Of a stretch of DNA of 64,000 bases, positions 23,974-34,128 are shown piece by piece. The notes below the pieces were generated by a model. It saw only the letters and a list, made by a program, of their open reading frames with translations, searched no databases and had not been told where the DNA came from. Source of the stretch: Amanita rubescens (lineage: Eukaryota; Basidiomycota; Agaricomycetes; Agaricales; Amanitaceae); NCBI GenBank assembly GCA_015039365.1, contig WION01000163.1:52968-116967 (forward strand). The letters run 5' to 3'. The first letter of the stretch is position 1, and every line of letters begins with the position of its first letter. The translations under genes and the position numbers were made by a program.

Positions 23974-25864
23974 TCAAATAGGAACAGCTTCAATGGACGA
24001 GAGAAGTGAAACATCGACGGCAGGTTGCCGATGCACCGCCGTGATCTTCCATCCAGCACTCTTGAAAAGCTGATCGAATTGTCGGATCGTCCGCTCTTGT
24101 CCATTGTACATGATCAGCATCTATCACGATGATATTGTTATTATTGACACTCTCAGAGGGACATTGGAAAAGAACGTACAGCCGCGTCGAGAGTGTAGGA
24201 AATATAGTTCAGAGCACCCCAATTGGCAAGTAGAGGGCTTGGCGCTTTTACAGGCACGGCGCCGCTAATACCATCAACGCTATCTTCTGTTTCGTGACAC
24301 GCGTAGGGCAAAATGGCTTCAAGAACAACAAGTTTCGTGCTAGGAGTGGCCGCATCCCTCAGTTGCTTCAGAATCTTCGAGCTGTATTGGTTCGACCAGT
24401 CATGCAACACGTTCTTTACGAAAAAGATCGAGGCATCCGTCCGTGGTTGGGGGGCAAGGAAATCGTGCGCTGCGTTTTCGCGTTAGATGATAACAACATA
24501 ATATTGCACGACGTTACCTTGGAACTGAACCCGACCGGACGACAGTGCATCAGGCAACTCTTTCTTCCAAACCTATGACAAGTTAAGTCATTCTGATCTA
24601 TTTGAGATGATAAACGCACCTCAACACCAGCTTCAACAACGGGCTGACGATCTTGAATGACAAACTTTAGCTGAGGGAACTCTTTGGCGAGGGACAGAGA
24701 TGCGGTTCCGACGCCACCACCGACATCGACTACCAACGTGTTGGCGGGAAGCGATTTCCAATCGTACCCTGTTTCCTGTAAGCCTTTGCATTGCATGTAC
24801 GAAATGGTTATAAATGTTACCAGTTGTGATTGATGCGGCGGTAATGAGTGCTTGAGTGCCCCGCATACCAATGTCGAACCTACGTTGGTTGAAAGCGTTT
24901 TCCGGCCGTCCAGCCCAATTCCAAAACGCCTCTCCGTTGCCGACTGCCCTTGAGAATGAACTTTCTGTAGGTTCACCAGATTTGGCAGTCTTGGGGTCGG
25001 TGGCGGTCTCCCAGAGATATGCAGCAGATTTAAAGTGTTCATCAAGGCTTAGATTAACTAATGAGCCAGTTACGTAACTTCTTAAACGAGTCGACCTACA
25101 GATGGCCATACATGGCAGAGATTCCGAATGTGTTGTCGTATTTGTGAAGTGGGCTTTAAATGTCATGGGATTCAGAACGATCTGCTTAGAACTGCAAGAG
25201 GGTAACATACTCTGCAATAATTTCGGCACTTGGTTTCAGGGTATCGAGCACGCATGAAACTCGGTTGTTTGTGAAAACATCCGGCTTCAACTCGCGATAA
25301 ATATGATGTGTAGCCGCTATTCTTAGGCACCGCCCTGCGAGATAAGTATCAGTTGCGAAACTATGTAGGGATGGAAATAACTCCTACCAAGCTGCTGGGC
25401 ATCCAAACCATTCTTGGCAGCGATATCGTCGACGTGCAGTCCCTGTCAAATAGGTTGAGTGCGGAATTCAATGATCTCATCAAATACTAACTTCTGGACC
25501 TGCCTCGCGGAGGATCTCCGTTACGCTCCCTTCTAGGCACATACGGATGGCGGCCGATTTCCAAAACTTCATTTCTTTGAGCAATTTCTCTGATAGATAC
25601 GCTAATGAGACTTACTCCACCGAGGGATTGGTGCATAACGACGTGGGGCGCTGTCGCGATGGCACTAAGATGAGTCGAAGCGGCACCGATGACAGCCATA
25701 GCTCCTGCTGTTGCGGGATTGGCCCAGAATGCCATCTGAGCGGGGTGGAAAGGCTCATCCAGGCTTGGAATCTCCATTCCGCTTCCAGTGCATGCTTTCT
25801 CGAGAGTATCGACGGATTTTGTGATGAGATCGAGTAGTTGACGAACCTGCTGGAACGTGCTCAT
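23974..25864 (-). CDS. O-methyltransferase copy G
   Basis: All ten exons join in frame with canonical introns. Start MSTFQQVRQLLDLITKSV at 25864, stop at 23974. Landmarks are ATHHIYRELKPDVFTNNRVS, the SAM motif VVDVGGGVGTAS, and the catalytic block VLHDWSNQYSSKIL (HDWSD changed to HDWSN). Between exons 6 and 7 the acceptor AAAG followed by GCTTACAGGAAACAGGG keeps the frame, unlike copies E and F. The end is GWKITAVHRQ...EAVPI. It is the most upstream member of the tandem run in transcription order and looks functional. Confidence 0.87.
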
Positions 25865-26704
25865 GATGGTATTAGACTTAGGCAGCCAGGGTGAGAATGA
25901 AACGTTTTGAATGGGCGGTGATCTAATCTCCCGCCCAAAGGAGTTGTGGAGTCATGATCTTGATATCGCAGCTCTACGCATATGAACAACAGCGGCAGCG
26001 GCAGCGCCACAGTCATGATGTGGTCGTTAATTAGAAGTGATTGGCTTCAACGAAATATGACGACTGAGTGTAGCGGCGCGACAAGCGAAACCAGCCATCA
26101 TTTTCATTTTTCGATATACACGGCTCCGTAAAGCACGATATCTGCATCAGGGATCAGCATCATTGCGCCCAAGGCTTCGATGTGCGAAATCCGGTCCGCT
26201 TCTCCGCTTGATGATCCATTATTGAGCTGTGAAGACGCGTGCGGCGTGGATGTCGCTCAGTAACTGTGCAACGGTCCAGCATTTATTTATGCTGTTCCGG
26301 CTCTCGTGTCTCTGTTCAGTTCCAATCATCTTTCTGTGCCGAATGGAAAAAAAAGAGGTGGTTCACCTCAGTTTTGCCTGGCACGGAATCTCTTTAATCT
26401 ATAAATATGAGTCTAGACACAAACGAAAAGCTGCGGGTCCACTGAGCCATGTGATATTCAATAAACGTTCCCATTGATGCACTCACTCTGGCATTCAGGC
26501 TGTGAGCTGAAGACTTTAGAAGCATGGCTCTAATAAGCTGGCACGGGTTTCAATAAACTTCGTGACCAAGTTGAGTTGCCGGCCAAGCTGAAAAGATGGA
26601 TCCTGATGGATTTGGCGGATGGATAGAGCATCTAGCAGTTGCCCATAGTGCGGGTGTGATGTGACGCGTGACTGAAATTCTTGCAGAAAATAACGGCGCC
26701 TGCA
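25865..26704. other. Intergenic between OMT copy G and NOP53
   Basis: A divergent promoter region for copy G (minus) and NOP53 (plus). A short GCAGCGGCAGCGGCAG run lies near 25992. No gene recognised; the minus-strand open frame at 26632-26865 is antisense to NOP53 exon 1. Confidence 0.5.
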
Positions 26705-28235
26705 ATGGCCGCGAAGAAGAACGCACAGACAAGCAGGAAGGGGAAGAAGGCATGGAGGAAGAACGTCGACATTACAGATGTAGAAGAAGCACTGGAAGGA
26801 ATGAGAGCAGAAGAGAGGGTGATCGGGTGAGCATTCCAGTCCTTTTTAACATCGGATTTCCTCATTGATGAGTAGTCTATACTTCTAGGACAACGCTACA
26901 AAAAACTCAGGATATAGATCTTTTTCAAGTTGACGTCAAGGGGGATGACCGGAGTACGCTTGTTGTTCCTTCTTTTGCTGACGAGATATGAATGGTTTAA
27001 CCATACAGTACGGAGTACACTACCTCGACGGTCGAGCATACAGCTTACCTCTCTGAAAATACTATCACAACGCTCAGCTGTTCCAGCCGTGGCGTCTAGA
27101 ATAAGCGGCGAAAAGCGCAAGTCTAGACTTACACCAGCGGAAAAGGATAGGCTACTTCGCATGGCAAAACGGCCCAGAAAGGGGCCGTTCAATAGTATTT
27201 TGGATCCATCAGAATACAAGTCCGGCATGTCTGTCGTGGAACTCAGCCAGGCGGTCAAAGCCAGCGGAAGATATGATCCTTGGCAATCAGAAGAGGAAGT
27301 AGTTTTGCCTGATGGATTAGAAACGGTTCAAAAGAAGAAAATTAAGGTGAGACAGCATCGAAACCAGCATGTATGCACGTGAAATGATTAACATTGATGA
27401 TAGGTACCCAAGTTGCCTCATCCAAAACACGTCATCAATGCACCTGCCGTTGCCGAACCTCATCAGGGAACATCATACAACCCCTCCATTGAAGCGTATC
27501 AGGAATTACTACTGCAAGCGCATGAAAAAGAGGAGAAGCGAGTCTTCTCAGCCGAGAGATTTTCTAATATCAAGGAGAGGATTAGCAAGTTGGAACAGGT
27601 TGACGAGGACGAGAATGTACCTCCTGGGATGAAGTTGGATACTATAATGGCCGAGGACGAAGAAGCGAAGGGTGAAGAAGATACTCTGCCTCCTCAGAAA
27701 AAAGTGCCTGAACGTAAGACCAGGCAGCAGCGCCAAAAGGCTGCAAAACACCTAGCAGAGGTATGAACTTATGCGCATGAAAGGCCGGTTCTGACGTTGG
27801 CCCTCAGCAACGGGCATTAACTGCAAAGGTCGCTAAAAGGAGAATGCTGGCTTCTGTCACAGAAGCCAAAGCTCTAAGGCACAAGATGCTGAAGACAAAG
27901 AAAGCACGGGAGGAGGAGAGAGCTCAGAGGCGCTTGGCGATGAAAGACCGGATAAGACGGCGAGGGCTCGCCGGTCAGAAGCTTGGCAAATATACCGTGC
28001 CAGAAGGAGATGTTGAAGTCCAATTAGGAGAAGATCTAAGTGAAAGTTTCAGAGGAATAAAGGTACATCAGAGTCTTTTCTTTTATTATCTATCTAATCA
28101 ATGTAGCCTGAGGGCAATCTATTCCACGATCGGTTCCTGAGCCTTCAACAGCGTGCTCTCGTCGAACCTCGCGTTCCCATCATGTACGCGTCATTTGCAT
28201 TTCCAGTTCTATTGTGTTCATACCTCTCGTTATAG
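26705..28235 (+). CDS. NOP53: Ribosome biogenesis protein NOP53 (GLTSCR2 homologue)
   Basis: Six exons join in frame: 26705-26826, 26889-26953, 27009-27346, 27404-27760, 27808-28062 and 28107-28235, giving 421 residues, normal for fungal Nop53. The N-terminus has the family block SRKGKKAWRKNVDITDVEE followed by VIGTTLQ. The middle has LKILSQRSAVPAVASR and VPKLPHPKHV; the C-terminus has the long basic coiled segment and PEGNLFHDRFLSLQQRALVE. Nop53 acts in the nucleolus on late pre-60S particles, recruiting the exosome for 7S/ITS2 processing. The last exon may be followed by another small exon, since the tail after EPRVPI is not conserved. Confidence 0.92.
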
Positions 28236-28364
28236 ACCAAGGAAACGACGGGTTAGGGTAGTAAAGTACGAAAAACACGCGTGGAAGCGGTTTGAATAAC
28301 GCGGATAAAGTTAGCACATGTGTCTTATGTAGTACAGCGTTACGTACACAAGTTGATACCGCAC

Positions 28365-30291
28365 ATGGAACAGGATCCTCAAGACGATATTGTTGCTTCA
28401 GGCAGTATCGCTCAACAGTCATCCTCGACGCCCAAAAAGCCGCTCGTTGTCCATATAGACGAATCCCATCCGTTTGATCTAGAGAGCTACATATCCAATT
28501 ATTCAGGTTTCACCTTACCTCTTGTCCTCTTGTTGACTTCCTCACAGTTCCTTTCATCTAGGTCGAACCTCCGTCGATAGGCTAACCCACATCGTCCAAG
28601 TATGCCCGACGATCGCACCAGAGGCGTACCAGCTCGCCTTGCAACACATCCGAAGGTTAAGAGACCCCCTGCTCTACGTCGCGTTGACAGGCGCATACGA
28701 TCAAATGGTCATCAACTCTGGAGCGCAACTGCCCCGCCCAACTGCTATCTGTAAGATAGACGATAGATGGATAGATGAAGTAGGCGCGAAGAATCAGGCG
28801 GAAAGGACGAAACTGGAGGTCGAGTTGAAGACTTATACGAATAATATGATTAAGGAGAGTATACGGGTACGTGTTTCCTTTTGCTCAAGTACCTCAGGAT
28901 ACTATGAATACCTACGCAGATGGCACATCGCGATCTCGGCAACTTTTATCGAGTCACTGGGGATCATGCCACTGCTGTCAAACATTTCGCGAAATCTCGG
29001 GAATTCTGCACGACAAGCCAGCATATCCTAGACATGTGTCTTGCGGTCATCGAGGCAAGTTTATTCAACCTGGCTATCGTGCACTAGAGCTCTGATACTC
29101 GTATGTATGCTATCATAGCTCATGATTGAACACCGCAACTACGCAAACTTGACAACGTACATCTTCAAAGCGGAAGCTGCCCTAGAAGCAACAATGGCCT
29201 CGAACAGTGTGCCTGGGACTGCGGGTAGCGTGCAGACTGCGACGCAGAACACAGCTGCGGCTGCGAAGAAGCGAGAAAAGGAGCAGATTCAGACGAAACT
29301 TGATCTTGCTAGTGCATTTTCGCATCTTGGCCAGGGAAATTATGAGAAAGTGGCTTCGTACATGTTCCGTCTTGGTCCACCAAAGGATCTTGGGGACTGG
29401 GCCGGTAAAGTGAGTCCACCAATCCACCATTTGGCCAAATTACGATACTGATTCTGATTCAATGACCCTTGTAGCTTATCACGCCTGGGGATATCGCAAT
29501 CTACGGCACGTTGTGCGCGCTCGCCGGCATGTCTCGTGGTTCGCTCAAGACCCAATTGGAGGCCAGCAAGCACTTTGGCGATTACCTCGAACAAGAACCC
29601 TACGTCCGTGAACTATTAAATGCATATATGGGCAGCAACTTTAAGACCGTACTCGAGTTGCTGATGCGTTACTCGGTAAGGAACCAGTTATTCGTCGTTA
29701 GAAGGAACGATAGTTGACCATTCACCTCCAAACCAGGCAAGGCATTACCTCGACATACACCTCTCGTGTCACGTGCAACAACTCACGAATATGATACGCA
29801 GCTGGGCGATTGTATTGTACTTCCAGCCATTCAAATCAATCCGACTTGATAGAATGGCATCCGCATTTGGTTGGACTGTTGAGGAGGTAGAGCAGAACGT
29901 CGTATCCCTCATTCAGTCGGGTCGAATTGAGGGGAGAGTAGACAGTCAAAACAAGGTACGCAATACCACTGTCGTCCAATACGCGCTTAATGCTAACTGG
30001 CAATTCAAGGTTCTGCACGCGAAACAGACAGACTTCCGTGCAGAATTATTCGGAAGGGCTATCAAGGCAGGAAAAGACATTCAGCTTACGAACAGAAAGC
30101 TTCTCTTGCGTATGAGATTGTAAGATGACCGGATCTCCTCTCGACATCCATCTAAGTTTACTCTTAGGCAACAAGCGGACCTTATTGTTAAACCGCCAAA
30201 ATCGCAGCATCATTATTCACAACAGCAGCACCCGTCTCAGTGGCCCCCGTATGCCTCTCACGGGATTGGGGAGTATAGGCCAGGCGATTAG
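28365..30291 (+). CDS. CSN1: COP9 signalosome subunit 1 (CSN1)
   Basis: Eight exons join in frame: 28365-28506, 28562-28866, 28920-29054, 29119-29409, 29475-29675, 29737-29955, 30010-30119 and 30168-30291, giving 508 residues. Diagnostic blocks are [47 protein letters not shown], the PCI winged-helix part ([34 protein letters not shown]), and the tail [22 protein letters not shown]1 is the scaffold subunit of the complex that removes NEDD8 from cullins. Intron 3 (29055-29118) uses a GC donor (gcaagt) instead of GT. The gene starts only 130 bp after NOP53. Confidence 0.93.
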
Positions 30292-31321
30292 TGTCCGTTT
30301 TGTCTGGATTTTTTTCTCTCGTACTCTTCTATGATAATTGTATTAGATTCCAAATCAACAATGTCAAGTAGTATACACACATGCATATGAAAAAAGCCTC
30401 ATGAAATATGGCAAACCACCACAATCAGGTATTTCTTAATTGTCTTGACCCCGGAGATGGAGTTTTGATTGAACCATCTTGCAATCCCTGAAGTTATGAA
30501 TTGTGGTTGTAGTCACACAGTTGCATTACATTTCTGTGTTTGTCTCGTCTTATCTATTGGATAGCAAATACTACATGGTCTCCTCATGGTGGGTTAAGGA
30601 GAGGACTCTTAATCTATATCCATATGTACAGTGGTAGTGTAGCTTCCCTCTCCTCTAGTCTTCAAGTTGCAATAGTATCACTGTGATAAAATCTACTGAG
30701 AACCTGTATTTCCTCTTTTCATTTCCCACTGTGAGCCTTGAGGGTAGTGTTAAACATTCCTGACAATCCCAAATGTAGAGGAGAACATATTTGACAACTA
30801 TTTGTTTTGTGTTGCTACCATATGTATCTCCAACATGTACATTGAAGATGGCATAGACCTTGGCAGTGTTGATATTTGGTAGGGGCTCTTGTATCTGATT
30901 AATGGGGAATCAAATCAGGTGGTGAATCAAGAAAACAGTGACCCAGCACACAGCTGAATGGATGGACAATCATATGTATGGCTGCAGCAGGTCATGTAAC
31001 ACCTGGGTGCAAAGTTACATTGTAGCTACAGCAACAACATTTGATTATCAACAAAATTGTACACACAGGGGATTCATGACAAATGTAATAACGGCTTTGA
31101 ATGAAATGTATGTTGACTCCATCAGAAAGTAAGCACAACATGAAGTCAGCTAGAGATCAAAGTTGAAATTACTTGTGCAATAGAGAAAAGACATACAAAG
31201 AATACTTTGGGTAAACATGAGCAGTATTGGCTGGCAGCACTGGCATTCAGGACCTGAGTATGTCAAAATAAAATAAGCATTGCCACATACATAGTGTGGA
31301 TTCCAAAAGAAATACATACCA
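30292..31321. other. CpG-poor, AT-rich spacer
   Basis: No gene recognised. From about 30.36 kb the sequence is nearly free of CG dinucleotides and rich in TG and CA, continuous with the GTPase gene that follows on the minus strand. Confidence 0.6.
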
Positions 31322-34060
31322 TCAGAACTGCTTAATCTGATCACAAAGGAATTGCAACAGATCCATATAATACAAGTTCATAGCATCATAGGTGATGCGA
31401 GCCTTGAGCTCCTCCACATAGCCTGCACTCTTGAACTTGTCCAAGGCCTCCAAAATTGATTCAGAAAATGGCTTTATTATCCAAAATGATTGCTTTGCAA
31501 TGATATTCAATGCTGAGAATATTAGCCTAGAGAAGTAGGTAAAAGAGGATATATCACCAGCTAAGACTTGGCAGGCTTCAGGCTGGTTAAAATATTCTTA
31601 ATTATAATGTCACAGAAGCAAAAGGCATTCTTACAGTTGCTGAAAACTTTGGCTCTTGCTGTTGTGATAATCCATCATAACCAAACAAAGAAGACAGTTT
31701 GGGCTGATGAAAAAAGAGTAAATTAAGTCTTCTGAGCTCAATCAACTGAGTATACATACAAGCTGACTGTAGATCAGCAAGTCTATTATTATCTCCTCTA
31801 GTACCATGACTCACCTAGAGCCAGGAAAGTCAGAAAGGATGTCTCAGGAAACTGTCAGATATCACAAATGGTGCTCACAATCTGTAAGTTGGGAAATTGA
31901 GAAAGAATTTTTTTTAAAAAAGTTGTTTTCACTCACTTCCTATTTGTTGTGAGACATAAAACTCAGAGAAAAAACTATAGTATTTCTCACCTTCAGTATC
32001 AAATAAAACTTTGGGTTATGGAACTTTTGGTGAGATAGTAAGATTATCTAGCAGGAATATTAAAATTGTGCTCACTCTCTGTTCATGGTGGTACTGAAAG
32101 GCATAAAACAGTGGAAACAACCAATTTTCTGTTATTGATGGCTGCCAAGTAGATAAGGTTGTGTGTCACTTACATTCTGTTGGCCATGTCCCATGCAACA
32201 ATGAGATTAGCTGGCAAAAGAATGAGTATTTCTCACAAAGTGTTGACCACAGGCCTGGGATGAGGTGTGGAAAAAAGTGCTGACAGAAAAAGTGTAGTAG
32301 CACTCACCATTTTCCTCTGATGCTGTTTGAGAAATGCTGAGACTCTCTGAGAGAATACAGTGCCACCTACTCTCATTTGGTCATAGATGTCATAACTTGG
32401 AGATTGCTTAGTGGAATATGAGATAGGCTCTTTCTGCCTCTTTTATTATGAGGTGAGAATTATAGAACTTTAGAAGTGCAGAACCACTCACAAACTGTTA
32501 CTCATGGGATAAGTTATGGTGGAAGAAGTGCAGTGTCACTCACTCCCTGTTTGTCATGAAGCAAGTTATGATGGGACTGGCTGGCAGATAATGGTAAAGT
32601 TTCACACACCTCCTATTGATTACAAGTCAAACTCATTTAACTCTACAATCAATTAAATAACTTACCCACTGTCATCCATGGCATGTCATCTAATTGTAGA
32701 AAAGATCAAAATTACTTACATTGTAGTCATCCTGCTTTTGATGCAAATTTGTCAGACATTTACACAGAAAATTATAGCATTACACACATCCTAGTCAATG
32801 TGTCAATTAATCAAAACTTGGATATTTCACTACACTCACATCCTGTAGCATATTATTATGCATTGTTTTTGTACTCTTTGTAGAAGGAACATACTTTTCT
32901 GTCAACCTATTTTCTAAACTTAGCCTTTTTCATGCATCTGCATTAAAATAATCTAAGCTCACCCAAAAGTGTGGAAACTTGCAGAGGACCATGATGATAA
33001 CTTTCCTCCATAAGGGATCCCGGTAAGACAAAACATATCTGGGGCTGTCAAAATTGAATTGATATCATAATAATGTGTCTCTCACTTAATTGCAGCTTTA
33101 ACACAAAGATCAAGGTTGTTCATTTGTGTTGATACAAGCAGCTGATGAAGACTGGCATCATCAATTATATCAGCTGTTTTCTCCACCAATTCAGAACAAG
33201 TGTTTTCTATCACATCCATGTCTGTTAAATACTTTTAGTTCTGTTTTTACACCCAGAAATAATAATCATTGGCACCTTCCAAACGTACATATTCCTTTGG
33301 AGGAAATCTGGTATTAAGGACTTTATGAAGATAAACTGTCTGGAAAGTTTTGTCAGCATTCTCCCTGGCCTTTTCCCACCTAGCTTCATTACTTAATTCA
33401 TCCCCTAAGTTGACATATTCATTGATTATTTGACCATCAAATTTGGTGAATGCCACCACCAAAGGAACTTTGACAGTGTCATTTACAAACCAATTATTTA
33501 CTTTAAGACTCACCTTTCCCTGTCCCTCTGTTAAAGAACTCAAGTTCTGTTGACAAAAGTGGTCGTGGACTATCCATTGGTATGCAATACCTATGAAAGG
33601 CCTGATCAGTTGTACATGTAAAGACCCAATGTAAAAATACCAAATTGCGTGCAACTGATCCTTCAGCTCAATTGAATTGGACCGCCTCTTAATAAATTTC
33701 CAAACTTCATTTATTTCATCATGTGAACCAGCTTCAAAACCTGGAGAGTCATGGAAGATGAAGTTGCTTCCTTGATATGTGATCTGGTGTTCAATATTAT
33801 GTATTCCTCTCTGAGAGTTTGTTACATTTAGACATCCGTATCATCAATTGCCTGACCTCAATTGAAGGCTTTAGATGCATTTCAGAAGGTGGTATTTGTT
33901 TCCCTAAATTGAAGGTGCTGAATATTTTAAATAACTTATGCAGATGCTTAACTTACCATTCTCATCAGATATGATAGGGAGTGTCCCCTTTTCTACACCA
34001 CAAACCTTCTCAAGAATGGTTGTCTTGCCTGCCAATGCCCTCCCAATGACAAGAATGCGA
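30360..34060. other. CpG-depleted block
   Basis: Reading line by line, CG occurs only roughly once per several hundred bases here, whereas it is common on both sides. TG and CA are abundant. The borders fall near 30.36 and 34.06 kb and enclose the GTPase gene and its 3' flank. This is the pattern left by long-term cytosine methylation and deamination, usually seen at repeats and transposons in basidiomycetes. Confidence 0.8.
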
Positions 34061-34128
34061 AATTGTGGGCACCTGTATCGCTCCTGGAGCATTGCAATAT
34101 GTTCCAAATCCGTATCTATTATGTACAA
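31322..34128 (-). CDS. Large G-domain GTPase (agaricomycete P-loop NTPase family)
   Basis: On the minus strand the protein starts near 34128 and soon shows the G1 loop GRALAGKTT, then HLKPSIERGIHNIEHQ, G3 FHDSPGFEAGSHDEI, and G4 AFTKFDGQ. These are followed by NTRFPPKEYVRLEGANDYYFW, LYRDPLWRKVIIMVLCKFPHFW-like sequence (about 32.95-33.06 kb), and a conserved C-terminal exon ending LLQFLCDQIKQF at 31322. Introns of 45-65 nt join these exons in frame in the N-terminal half, and G1, G3 and G4 are intact. The order of motifs fits a family expanded in mushrooms whose role is unknown. The middle part appears to consist of many tiny exons (described separately). Codon use is AT-rich and CpG-free, unlike its neighbours. 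Exact joins at about 33.21 kb and 31.8 kb remain unresolved. Confidence 0.72.
31815..32900 (-). other. Chain of single-codon (3-nt) exons between about 50-nt introns
   Basis: On the minus strand a splice acceptor (ACAG or ATAG type) is followed by exactly three bases and then a donor (GTGAGT, GTAAGT or GTGTGT) at ten places. The plus-strand positions are 32840-32842, 32788-32790, 32666-32668, 32610-32612, 32544-32546, 32492-32494, 32174-32176, 31937-31939 and 31879-31881; a 12-nt exon at 32720-32731 makes the tenth link. The codons read D, D, W, E, G, F, N, E, I. Longer phase-0 exons are interspersed: one of 132 nt ending KQHQRKM at about 32310, one of 18 nt coding ACGQHF, and ones coding KIGCFHC and FHNPKFYLILK. 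Intervening introns are about 45-64 nt with branch-like TTAAC/CTAAT motifs. Some neighbouring introns resemble each other (shared CTGCACTTCT), suggesting tandem duplication. Confidence 0.6.

Noticed and set aside
2841..25864. A classical secondary-metabolite gene cluster around the OMTs
   Set aside because: No polyketide, terpene or peptide synthase, P450 or dedicated transporter is present; only OMT copies and unrelated genes lie here.
26632..26865. Minus-strand hydrophobic open frame that looks like a small membrane protein
   Set aside because: It is fully antisense to NOP53 exon 1, whose conserved N-terminus (KGKKAWRKNVD) is certain.
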